A DNA stretch of 64,000 nucleotides, taken from Panagrolaimus kolymaensis (Eukaryota; Nematoda; Chromadorea; Rhabditida; Panagrolaimidae). A model generated the notes under the pieces. The model made no database searches. It was given only the letters and a program-made list of their open reading frames with translations, and was not told where the DNA came from. Location of the stretch: positions 5,456,001 through 5,520,000 of the forward strand of contig JAJQJQ010000010.1 of assembly GCA_028622995.1 (NCBI GenBank), given 5' to 3'. Position 1 is the stretch's first letter, and each line of letters begins with the position of its first letter. The position numbers were made by a program, and so were the translations under genes. This document shows positions 13,901 through 26,245 of this stretch, piece by piece.

Positions 13901-16536
13901 CATAAAAGCAGAGATGCAAAAATTTATTTTTTCTAGATTTTTATCAAATCAAAAATGTGAAAGTGAAACTTTCAAAACACAATCTTTATGAGATACATGA
14001 AAAGTTTTATTATTTATTTACCAAACAATTTTTAGCATAAAAGCAGAGATGCAAAAATTTATTTTTTCTAGATTTTTATCAAATCAAAAATGTGAAAGTG
14101 AAACTTTCAAAACACAATCTTTATGAGATGCATGAAAAAGTTTTATTATTTATTTACAATTCAAACTCTAGCATAAAAGCAGAGATGCAAAAATTTATTT
14201 TTTCTAGATTTTTATCAAATCAAAAAGGTGAAAGTGAAACTTTCAAAACACAATCTTTATGAGATACATGAAAAAGTTTTATTATTTATTTACCAAACAA
14301 TTTTTAGCATAAAAGCAGAGATGCAAAAATTTATTTTTTCTAGATTTTTATCAAATCAAAAATGTGAAAGTGAAACTTTCAAAACACAATCTTTATGAGA
14401 TGCATGAAAAAGTTTTATTATTTATTTACAATTCAAACTCTAGCATAAAAGCAGAGATGCAAAAATTTATTTTTTCTAGATTTTTATCAAATCAAAAAGG
14501 TGAAAGTGAAACTTTCAAAACACAATCTTTATGAGATACATGAAAAGTTTTATTATTTATTTACCAAACAATTTTTAGCATAAAAGCAGAGATGCAAAAA
14601 TTTATTTTTTCTAGATTTTTATCAAATCAAAAAGGTGAAAGTGAAACTTTCAAAACACAATCTTTATGAGATACATGAAAAAGTTTTATTATTTATTTAC
14701 CAAACAATTTTTAGCATAAAAGCAGAGATGCAAAAATTTATTTTTTCTAGATTTTTATCAAATAAAAAATGTGAAAGTGAAACTTTCAAAACACAATCTT
14801 TATGAGATACATGAAAAGTTTTATTATTTATTTACCAAACAATTTTTAGCATAAAAGCAGAGATGCAAAAATTTATTTTTTCTAGATTTTTATCAAATCA
14901 AAAAGGTGAAAGTGAAACTTTCAAAACACAATCTTTATGAGATGCATGAAAAAGTTTTATTATTTATTTACAATTCAAACTCTAGCATAAAAGCAGAGAT
15001 GCAAAAATTTATTTTTTCTAGATTTTTATCAAATCAAAAAGGTGAAAGTGAAACTTTCAAAACACAATCTTTATGAGATACATGAAAAAGTTTTATTATT
15101 TATTTACCAAACAATTTTTAGCATAAAAGCAGAGATGCAAAAATTTATTTTTTCTAGATTTTTATCAAATCAAAAAGGTGAAAGTGAAACTTTCAAAACA
15201 CAATCTTTATGAGATACATGAAAAAGTTTTATTATTTATTTACCAAACAATTTTTACCATAAAAGCAGAGATGCAAAAATTTATTTTTTCTAGATTTTTA
15301 TCAAATCAAAAAGGTGAAAGTGAAACTTTCAAAACACAATCTTTATGAGATACATGAAAAAGTTTTATTATTTATTTACCAAACAATTTTTAGCATAAAA
15401 GCAGAGATGCAAAAATTTATTTTTTCTAGATTTTTATCAAATCAAAAAGGTGAAAGTGAAACTTTCAAAACACAATCTTTATGAGATGCATGAAAAAGTT
15501 TTATTATTTATTTACAATTCAAACTCTAGCATAAAAGCAGAGATGCAAAAATTTATTTTTTCTAGATTTTTATCAAATCAAAAAGGTGAAAGTGAAACTT
15601 TCAAAACACAATCTTTATGAGATACATGAAAAAGTTTTATTATTTATTTACCAAACAATTTTTACCATAAAAGCAGAGATGCAAAAATTTATTTTTTCTA
15701 GATTTTTATCAAATCAAAAAGGTGAAAGTGAAACTTTCAAAACACAATCTTTATGAGATACATGAAAAAGTTTTATTATTTATTTACCAAACAATTTTTA
15801 GCATAAAAGCAGAGATGCAAAAATTTATTTTTTCTAGATTTTTATCAAATCAAAAAGGTGAAAGTGAAACTTTCAAAACACAATCTTTATGAGATACATG
15901 AAAAAGTTTTATTATTTATTTACCAAACAATTTTTAGCATAAAAGCAGAGATGCAAAAATTTATTTTTTCTAGATTTTTATCAAATCAAAAATGTGAAAG
16001 TGAAACTTTCAAAACACAATCTTTATGAGATACATGAAAAGTTTTATTATTTATTTACCAAACAATTTTTAGCATAAAAGCAGAGATGCAAAAATTTATT
16101 TTTTCTAGATTTTTATCAAATCAAAAATGTGAAAGTGAAACTTTCAAAACACAATCTTTATGAGATGCATGAAAAAGTTTTATTATTTATTTACAATTCA
16201 AACTCTAGCATAAAAGCAGAGATGCAAAAATTTATTTTTTCTAGATTTTTATCAAATCAAAAAGGTGAAAGTGAAACTTTCAAAACACAATCTTTATGAG
16301 ATACATGAAAAAGTTTTATTATTTATTTACCAAACAATTTTTAGCATAAAAGCAGAGATGCAAAAATTTATTTTTTCTAGATTTTTATCAAATCAAAAAT
16401 GTGAAAGTGAAACTTTCAAAACACAATCTTTATGAGATGCATGAAAAAGTTTTATTATTTATTTACCAAACAATTTTTAGCATAAAAGCAGAGATGCAAA
16501 AATTTATTTTTTCTAGATTTTTATCAAATCAAAAAG

Positions 16537-19500
16537 GTGAAAGTGAAACTTTCAAAACACAATCTTTATGAGATGCATGAAAAAGTTTTATTATTTATTT
16601 ACAATTCAAACTCTAGCATAAAAGCAGAGATGCAAAAATTTATTTTTTCTAGATTTTTATCAAATCAAAAAGGTGAAAGTGAAACTTTCAAAACACAATC
16701 TTTATGAGATACATGAAAAAGTTTTATTATTTATTTACCAAACAATTTTTAGCATAAAAGCAGAGATGCAAAAATTTATTTTTTCTAGATTTTTATCAAA
16801 TCAAAAAGGTGAAAGTGAAACTTTCAAAACACAATCTTTATGAGATGCATGAAAAAGTTTTATTATTTATTTACAATTCAAACTCTAGCATAAAAGCAGA
16901 GATGCAAAAATTTATTTTTTCTAGATTTTTATCAAATCAAAAAGGTGAAAGTGAAACTTTCAAAACACAATCTTTATGAGATACATGAAAAAGTTTTATT
17001 ATTTATTTACCAAACAATTTTTAGCATAAAAGCAGAGATGCAAAAATTTATTTTTTCTAGATTTTTATCAAATCAAAAATGTGAAAGTGAAACTTTCAAA
17101 ACACAATCTTTATGAGATGCATGAAAAAGTTTTATTATTTATTTACCAAACAATTTTTAGCATAAAAGCAGAGATGCAAAAATTTATTTTTTCTAGATTT
17201 TTATCAAATCAAAAAGGTGAAAGTGAAACTTTCAAAACACAATCTTTATGAGATGCATGAAAAAGTTTTATTATTTATTTACAATTCAAACTCTAGCATA
17301 AAAGCAGAGATGCAAAAATTTATTTTTTCTAGATTTTTATCAAATCAAAAAGGTGAAAGTGAAACTTTCAAAACACAATCTTTATGAGATGCATGAAAAA
17401 GTTTTATTAGTTATTTACCAAACAATTTTTAGCATAAAAGCAGAGATGCAAAAATTTATTTTTTCTTGATTTTTATCAAATCAAAAATGTGAAAGTGAAA
17501 CTTTCAAAACACAATCTTTATGAGATGCATGAAAAAGTTTTATTATTTATTTACCAAACAATTTTTAGCATAAAAGCAGAGATGCAAAAATTTATTTTTT
17601 CTAGATTTTTATCAAATCAAAAATGTGAAAGTGAAACTTTCAAAACACAATCTTTATGAGATGCATGAAAAAGTTTTATTATTTATTTACCAAACAATTT
17701 TTAGCATAAAAGCAGAGATGCAAAAATTTATTTTTTCTAGATTTTTATCAAATCAAAAATGTGAAAGTGAAACTTTCAAAACACAATCTTTATGAGATGC
17801 ATGAAAAAGTTTTATTATTTATTTACCAAACAATTTTTAGCATAAAAGCAGAGATGCAAAAATTTATTTTTTCTTGATTTTTATCAAATCAAAAATGTGA
17901 AAGTGAAACTTTCAAAACACAATCTTTATGAGATGCATGAAAAAGTTTTATTATTTATTTACAATTCAAACTCTAGCATAAAAGAAGAGATGCAAAAATT
18001 TATTTTTTCTAGATTTTTATCAAATCAAAAAGGTGAAAGTGAAACTTTCAAAACACAATCTTTATGAGATGCATGAAAAAGTTTTATTATTTATTTACCA
18101 AACAATTTTTAGCATAAAAGCAGAGATGCAAAAATTTATTTTTTCTAGATTTTTATCAAATCAAAAATGTGAAAGTGAAACTTTCAAAACACAATCTTTA
18201 TGAGATGCATGAAAAAGTTTTATTATTTATTTACCAAACAATTTTTAGCATAAAAGCAGAGATGCAAAAATTTATTTTTTCTTGATTTTTATCAAATCAA
18301 AAATGTGAAAGTGAAACTTTCAAAACACAATCTTTATGAGATGCATGAAAAAGTTTTATTATTTATTTACAATTCAAACTCTAGCATAAAAGAAGAGATG
18401 CAAAAATTTATTTTTTCTAGATTTTTATCAAATCAAAAAGGTGAAAGTGAAACTTTCAAAACACAATCTTTATGAGATACATGAAAAAGTTTTATTATTT
18501 ATTTACCAAACAATTTTTAGCATAAAAGCAGAGATGCAAAAATTTATTTTTTCTAGATTTTTATCAAATCAAAAATGTGAAAGTGAAACTTTCAAAACAC
18601 AATCTTTATGAGATGCATGAAAAAGTTTTATTATTTATTTACAATTCAAACTCTAGCATAAAAGCAGAGATGCAAAAATTTATTTTTTCTAGATTTTTAT
18701 CAAATCAAAAAGGTGAAAGTGAAACTTTCAAAACACAATCTTTATGAGATACATGAAAAAGTTTTATTATTTATTTACCAAACAATTTTTAGCATAAAAG
18801 CAGAGATGCAAAAATTTATTTTTTCTAGATTTTTATCAAATCAAAAAGGTGAAAGTGAAACTTTCAAAACACAATCTTTATGAGATGCATGAAAAAGTTT
18901 TATTATTTATTTACAATTCAAACTCTAGCATAAAAGCAGAGATGCAAAAATTTATTTTTTCTAGATTTTTATCAAATCAAAAAGGTGAAAGTGAAACTTT
19001 CAAAACACAATCTTTATGAGATACATGAAAAAGTTTTATTATTTATTTACCAAACAATTTTTAGCATAAAAGCAGAGATGCAAAAATTTATTTTTTCTAG
19101 ATTTTTATCAAATCAAAAATGTGAAAGTGAAACTTTCAAAACACAATCTTTATGAGATGCATGAAAAAGTTTTATTATTTATTTACCAAACAATTTTTAG
19201 CATAAAAGCAGAGATGCAAAAATTTATTTTTTCTAGATTTTTATCAAATCAAAAAGGTGAAAGTGAAACTTTCAAAACACAATCTTTATGAGATGCATGA
19301 AAAAGTTTTATTATTTATTTACAATTCAAACTCTAGCATAAAAGCAGAGATGCAAAAATTTATTTTTTCTAGATTTTTATCAAATCAAAAAGGTGAAAGT
19401 GAAACTTTCAAAACACAATCTTTATGAGATGCATGAAAAAGTTTTATTAGTTATTTACCAAACAATTTTTAGCATAAAAGCAGAGATGCAAAAATTTATT

Positions 19501-20682
19501 TTTTCTTGATTTTTATCAAATCAAAAATGTGAAAGTGAAACTTTCAAAACACAATCTTTATGAGATGCATGAAAAAGTTTTATTATTTATTTACCAAACA
19601 ATTTTTAGCATAAAAGCAGAGATGCAAAAATTTATTTTTTCTAGATTTTTATCAAATCAAAAATGTGAAAGTGAAACTTTCAAAACACAATCTTTATGAG
19701 ATGCATGAAAAAGTTTTATTATTTATTTACCAAACAATTTTTAGCATAAAAGCAGAGATGCAAAAATTTATTTTTTCTAGATTTTTATCAAATCAAAAAT
19801 GTGAAAGTGAAACTTTCAAAACACAATCTTTATGAGATGCATGAAAAAGTTTTATTATTTATTTACCAAACAATTTTTAGCATAAAAGCAGAGATGCAAA
19901 AATTTATTTTTTCTTGATTTTTATCAAATCAAAAATGTGAAAGTGAAACTTTCAAAACACAATCTTTATGAGATGCATGAAAAAGTTTTATTATTTATTT
20001 ACAATTCAAACTCTAGCATAAAAGAAGAGATGCAAAAATTTATTTTTTCTAGATTTTTATCAAATCAAAAAGGTGAAAGTGAAACTTTCAAAACACAATC
20101 TTTATGAGATGCATGAAAAAGTTTTATTATTTATTTACCAAACAATTTTTAGCATAAAAGCAGAGATGCAAAAATTTATTTTTTCTAGATTTTTATCAAA
20201 TCAAAAATGTGAAAGTGAAACTTTCAAAACACAATCTTTATGAGATGCATGAAAAAGTTTTATTATTTATTTACCAAACAATTTTTAGCATAAAAGCAGA
20301 GATGCAAAAATTTATTTTTTCTTGATTTTTATCAAATCAAAAATGTGAAAGTGAAACTTTCAAAACACAATCTTTATGAGATGCATGAAAAAGTTTTATT
20401 ATTTATTTACAATTCAAACTCTAGCATAAAAGAAGAGATGCAAAAATTTATTTTTTCTAGATTTTTATCAAATCAAAAAGGTGAAAGTGAAACTTTCAAA
20501 ACACAATCTTTATGAGATACATGAAAAAGTTTTATTATTTATTTACCAAACAATTTTTAGCATAAAAGCAGAGATGCAAAAATTTATTTTTTCTAGATTT
20601 TTATCAAATCAAAAATGTGAAAGTGAAACTTTCAAAACACAATCTTTATGAGATGCATGAAAAAGTTTTATTATTTATTTAC
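16537..20682. repeat. 15-monomer higher-order duplication in the satellite
   Basis: Reading line by line, the sequence from about 16,537 to 18,642 recurs without visible difference 2,040 bp downstream (15 x 136), ending at about 20,682. Rare private variants sit at the same offset in both copies: TTTTATTAGTTATTT at 17,401 and 19,441, and AAAGAAGAGATG near 17,983 and 20,023 and again near 18,389 and 20,429. Copies this similar inside an array whose neighbouring monomers differ at several sites indicate a recent block duplication by unequal exchange or a replication-based process, not monomer-by-monomer conversion. Confidence 0.85.
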
Positions 20683-22870
20683 CAAACAATTTTTAGCATA
20701 AAAGCAGAGATGCAAAAATTTATTTTTTCTAGATTTTTATCAAATCAAAAATGTGAAAGTGAAACTTTCAAAACACAATCTTTATGAGATGCATGAAAAA
20801 GTTTTATTATTTATTTACCAAACAATTTTTAGCATAAAAGCAGAGATGCAAAAATTTATTTTTTCTAGATTTTTATCAAATCAAAAATGTGAAAGTGAAA
20901 CTTTCAAAACACAATCTTTATGAGATGCATGAAAAAGTTTTATTATTTATTTACCAAACAATTTTTAGCATAAAAGCAGAGATGCAAAAATTTATTTTTT
21001 CTTGATTTTTATCAAATCAAAAATGTGAAAGTGAAACTTTCAAAACACAATCTTTATGAGATGCATGAAAAAGTTTTATTATTTATTTACAATTCAAACT
21101 CTAGCATAAAAGAAGAGATGCAAAAATTTATTTTTTCTAGATTTTTATCAAATCAAAAAGGTGAAAGTGAAACTTTCAAAACACAATCTTTATGAGATAC
21201 ATGAAAAAGTTTTATTATTTATTTACCAAACAATTTTTAGCATAAAAGCAGAGATGCAAAAATTTATTTTTTCTAGATTTTTATCAAATCAAAAATGTGA
21301 AAGTGAAACTTTCAAAACACAATCTTTATGAGATGCATGAAAAAGTTTTATTATTTATTTACCAAACAATTTTTAGCATAAAAGCAGAGATGCAAAAATT
21401 TATTTTTTCTTGATTTTTATCAAATCAAAAATGTGAAAGTGAAACTTTCAAAACACAATCTTTATGAGATGCATGAAAAAGTTTTATTATTTATTTACAA
21501 TTCAAACTCTAGCATAAAAGAAGAGATGCAAAAATTTATTTTTTCTAGATTTTTATCAAATCAAAAAGGTGAAAGTGAAACTTTCAAAACACAATCTTTA
21601 TGAGATACATGAAAAAGTTTTATTATTTATTTACCAAACAATTTTTAGCATAAAAGCAGAGATGCAAAAATTTATTTTTTCTAGATTTTTATCAAATCAA
21701 AAATGTGAAAGTGAAACTTTCAAAACACAATCTTTATGAGATGCATGAAAAAGTTTTATTATTTATTTACCAAACAATTTTTAGCATAAAAGCAGAGATG
21801 CAAAAATTTATTTTTTCTAGATTTTTATCAAATCAAAAATGTGAAAGTGAAACTTTCAAAACACAATCTTTATGAGATGCATGAAAAAGTTTTATTATTT
21901 ATTTACCAAACAATTTTTAGCATAAAAGCAGAGATGCAAAAATTTATTTTTTCTAGATTTTTATCAAATCAAAAATGTGAAAGTGAAACTTTCAAAACAC
22001 AATCTTTATGAGATGCATGAAAAAGTTTTATTATTTATTTACAATTCAAACTCTAGCATAAAAGCAGAGATGCAAAAATTTATTTTTTCTAGATTTTTAT
22101 CAAATCAAAAAGGTGAAAGTGAAACTTTCAAAACACAATCTTTATGAGATACATGAAAAAGTTTTATTATTTATTTACCAAACAATTTTTAGCATAAAAG
22201 CAGAGATGCAAAAATTTATTTTTTCTAGATTTTTATCAAATCAAAAATGTGAAAGTGAAACTTTCAAAACACAATCTTTATGAGATGCATGAAAAAGTTT
22301 TATTATTTATTTACCAAACAATTTTTAGCATAAAAGCAGAGATGCAAAAATTTATTTTTTCTAGATTTTTATCAAATCAAAAATGTGAAAGTGAAACTTT
22401 CAAAACACAATCTTTATGAGATGCATGAAAAAGTTTTATTATTTATTTACCAAACAATTTTTAGCATAAAAGCAGAGATGCAAAAATTTATTTTTTCTTG
22501 ATTTTTATCAAATCAAAAAGGTGAAAGTGAAACTTTCAAAACACAATCTTTATGAGATACATGAAAAATTTTTATTATTTATTTACAATTCAAACTCTAG
22601 CGTAAAAGCAGAGATGCAAAAATTTATTTTTTCTTGATTTTTATCAAATCAAAAATGTGAAAGTGAAACTTTCAAAACACAATCTTTATGAGATACATGA
22701 AAAAGTTTTATTATTTATTTACAATTCAAACTCTAGCGTAAAAGCAGAGATGCAAAAATTTATTTTTTCTTGATTTTTATCAAATCAAAAATGTGAAAGA
22801 GAAACTTTCAAAACTCACTCATTATGAGCTACATGAAAAAGTTTTATTATTTATTTACCAATAAATTTTT

Positions 22871-23178
22871 ACTTACTGCTTGAAATTGAATTTCAAAAAT
22901 ATGAAAAAAGGGAGTTGGTAAAACCTCGGCAATAATTTGTGTTTAATTATTTTTTAATTTTAAACTTTTTTCTTTTCTTCTATGTTTTTATTTCTTCACG
23001 ATTTCACAAAAACCTTATTATTTATTTATTTAAACTCTACATTATTCAACTATAAAAAAACAATCATATAATAATACATAATGAAAGCTAACATAATATT
23101 ATTAGAGTTTTTCCATTCTTGATTCACATTCTATTTGATCCATATCTCGCGCCATTATTTATCAACAAGTTCCCATAT
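22871..23178. other. Unique spacer between satellite and kinase gene
   Basis: About 300 bp of AT-rich single-copy DNA with no credible reading frame. It probably contains the 3' UTR of the minus-strand kinase gene: TTTATT words around 23,020-23,030 are AATAAA on the minus strand and lie about 150 bp beyond the stop codon. Confidence 0.6.
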
Positions 23179-26100
23179 TTAATTATCCGAAAAGCTTTCC
23201 ATCTAAAAAAAGTCATAAAAAAAATTTGAAAAAAATAAACAAAACATACATATTTAGCATATGATTCATCATCCTCATAATAACTTTCTCCAGACCCAAA
23301 CTCTAAAAAAATGAGTTACTTATTAATTATAAAAACGATAAACAGTGTCATCTTCCTTAATAATTAAATAAAATAAACATACCACTAATTGTTTTGTTGG
23401 AATCTTCTTCCGTTTCATCTGAGTCTGAATCCACTGCTTCATCACTTTCAATTGAATCTGTCTCATAATACTTGTCATTGATTTCAGCTTCTTTTGGACA
23501 AATTTCATCAGGTAAAATAGGATCAGATAATGGTTTAAAACCTTGTCTTTCAAGCGATTTTCTTTTACGATCAACTTCTTCTTTAGTAATCCATTCTTTA
23601 CAATATTTATATCCCTTTTTAGGTGCAGGTCGATTAACTAAAAATGAATGATAAAAAATTGGTGTGAAGTCATTAAAGCAAAATTTTAAAAAACTTACGA
23701 GGACATCGATAATTTTTGTGCCATGCTGTTTTACTAACCATCACAAATCCAATTTTACGTTCAAAACGAATCCCTTTGGTACACCTAAAAAGATTTAAAT
23801 GATTATATTTTTCACCTTTAATTGATAAAATTACTATATCCCTTAAACTTTTTTAAAACTTTGCTAATATCTCTTACTGAAAAACTCTAAGCAAAATTTA
23901 AAACATTTATAAATTGTGAAAAACGTACTTAGGGCACACAAAAAGCTCATTGTCTTGTCGATATGGAATTTTCCAATACTTGTGAAATAAATAGTATTTG
24001 CCATCATTTTCTTTGTAAATAAAGGAATCTATAAAAAATACATAAATATTGAAAATTAAATGGGAAAAAAGTTACCATATCTAAGGATTTTCTTTGTTGC
24101 TTTCTTTGTTTTTTCTGTACCTTCATCACCAGTTTTCGAATGTTTCGGATCAGTTAAGGGAACTGAAATTACAACATTTTCAATTTTTACTAGTTTTTCA
24201 TTTGACTGATCACCCAATGGAGTTTCAGAAGTACCATTATTATTTGATGGTGATGGCGTATCATCCGGATATACCGGAGTTACAACAGGATTTGTTTCTT
24301 TTTCACCTTGTGTTTTAGCTGAATCTGATGATTTTTGTGTTGAATCAAGTTTGCCATTACAATCACACTCAGAGATATCATTCAACCATGGATTAAGAAG
24401 CAATTCGGCAGCTGATTTTCTTTCATTTGGAATAGTGTTAAGCATTTGAAGTAAGAAACCAATAAGTTCATTTCTATCCTTTTCATCCATTTGTAGTTTA
24501 TCAAGTTTGCTTCGCAAAAATTTCGTTATTCTATTTACAGCGTTTACACGAGAATAATGTCGAGTAGAAAATTTCGTTTTATAACAAACAGGATCTTTGA
24601 ATAGTTTAAAATGATGTCGAGAAAACTTGCCAAACATATTTCTTAATGCAGTTATTTCATCGGGCTTTATTCCATTTTCAAATTCAAGAAAAGTTTTGTT
24701 AGTCAATAGCACAACAATCTAAAAATTTGGCATACTTATCATTTTTGAGAAAGTTTAAAATAACTTACCGAAACACCAAGTGACCAAATATCATGAGATG
24801 GAAGCAATGGAGAACCAAAAAAGTATTCGGGTGGACGAAAACCAAAAGTACCTGTACGGCTTTCTGTTCCTTCTTTCTGAAAATAGGTTATTATTTTTGT
24901 TAAATAAACTTAAAACAAACTCACCCTAGCATTTCCAAAATCAATTAATTTAAAGATTAATTCTGTGACATCTTTAATTTCCAGCTTTGCTACTTCTTCA
25001 AGTTCTTTTTCCAAGAACTGTCTTCTTTTATTCACGTCAATTTCTTTGTCTTTCATACATACCATTCGAAGCGATGAGATATTTTTTCCAGATTTCATAA
25101 ATTCAATAATTTTTTCCAATTCGAGACGCAAACTAAGTTGAGATACACGTGGAGCAATGTTGTGGAGCTTGATATCACTGTGAACAACTTTGAGATCATG
25201 AATAGTTTTTAGAGCCATTAGAACATGTTTCGCCACTTTTTTGATAACAGGAACTGATAAACCACCATGTTTTGAAGCTTCTTTCATCAACTTATAAAGA
25301 TCTTTCCCCAAAGCTTCGTAAAAGGCTATGCATGCAGGAGATTCACCGCGATAAGAAGGGTGTATTCATAAAAACGTAAAATATTTGGTTGATTTGAAGT
25401 TTGTTTAAGAATCTGGAACAAAGTTATTGTAAATAAAATCCAAATTTTGATATAAAAATATTTTAAATCTAATCATAATTTAATGAAATTGTTTCTCGAC
25501 ATTAAAAAATTTACTTTCAATGAATTAAGTATAGCAAGAGTTTTGATTCGTTTATCACCAAACATTTTATTAGACTAATAACAAAACTTACATTCATTTC
25601 GAACTTATTTATTTCGTCACCATATTTAAAAACTTTAGCAGCTTTGAATTCTTTGCTTTTCCTATCCATGACGAGCCAAACAACTGAAAAACCACCATAT
25701 CCAATTTTACAAATAATACGATATTGCTTTCTAGATCTAAAAATTATGTACTATATTTTGTAAATTATAAATTTAAAAAAAACATACAAGCTATTAATTA
25801 TGGTACAAACATCAACCATGTGTATTGTATCTTTATTAAATTTGTCAGGATTTTCAAGAATATTTTGATTAAGCACGTCCAAATTATGATTGATATTTCC
25901 TAGCTCCGCCGCAATTGAAGTTTTGGTAGTTGTGGTTTTCAATTCACTAAAATTATTATTGTATCACAAAAATAAAGTATACTAAAAAAAAACTAACCGT
26001 TGTTTTGTCACACTTGTTTTATCTTCTTCGGATGAATTAGATTGATCAGGCGGTGGCACTAAAAATGGTAATATGTATTAGTAACCTCGACATAGTTTTT

Positions 26101-26245
26101 TAAAAATAAAAAAAGCACAAAAAATAATATTATAATAATATAACTCACCAAAAGGTTTATCAGCTTTTCGATTTACTTGTTCATTTCCAGCATCACCAGC
26201 AGGTCCTCCAATTAACCCTTTCTTACTTCTTGTGGAATAAGACAT
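23179..26245 (-). CDS. SRPK-like Ser/Thr protein kinase with Cys/His tail
   Basis: Twelve exons read on the minus strand: 26245-26149, 26058-25998, 25946-25788, 25736-25592, 25412-24925, 24876-24769, 24718-24076, 24028-23929, 23784-23699, 23637-23383, 23302-23250, 23202-23179; about 739 aa. The kinase domain (about 110-466) shows a glycine-rich loop KIGYGGFSVVW, lysine in AAKVFK (K140), a catalytic loop VHSDIKLHN where HRD has become HSD, the metal motif IDFGNAR, RPPEYF and DIWSLGVS. An insert of about 70 residues between catalytic loop and DFG is the hallmark of SR-protein kinases, which phosphorylate RS-domain splicing factors. The tail holds C599-x2-C602, H623, C628 and C642, possibly a zinc finger of FLYWCH type, then an acidic serine stretch. 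One base appears missing near 25,358-25,361 (GGG run): the frame shifts inside exon 5, between FYEYT and SYRGESPAC. The start is the first ATG of exon 1. Substrate unknown. Confidence 0.82.

Larger units (their letters stand above)
1..22870. repeat. 135/136-bp AT-rich satellite array, about 168 monomers
   Basis: A head-to-tail tandem array fills the first third of the window and continues beyond its left edge. Successive monomer starts (the word TCTTTATGAG) fall at 1, 137, 273 and 408, so the unit is 136 bp, or 135 bp where a run of five A is four (GAAAAG). The common monomer has about 30 G/C in 136. Variable positions recur as linked states: AAAAGGTG or AAAATGTG, GATACATG or GATGCATG, CTAGATTT, CTTGATTT or CTACATTT, and CCAAACAATTTTTAGC or CAATTCAAACTCTAGC. 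Every monomer carries the inverted repeat GAAAGTGAAACTTTC. No long reading frame crosses it. The last monomers (from about 22,560) carry more substitutions, and similarity stops near 22,870. Function unknown; heterochromatic or pericentromeric satellite is the ordinary explanation. Confidence 0.98.

Noticed and set aside
1..22870. CRISPR array or other spacer-repeat system
   Set aside because: The repeats are contiguous 135/136-bp monomers without unique spacers, and the rest of the window is animal nuclear DNA.
1..22870. Protein-coding tandem repeat
   Set aside because: Stops occur in all frames within each monomer, and 136 is not a multiple of three.
1..22870. Telomeric repeat
   Set aside because: No TTAGG- or TTAGGG-type short repeats are present at the left edge or in the array.
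23323..23574. Separate 83-residue minus-strand protein
   Set aside because: It is the wrong frame of kinase exon 10, whose correct frame joins neatly to the exons on either side.
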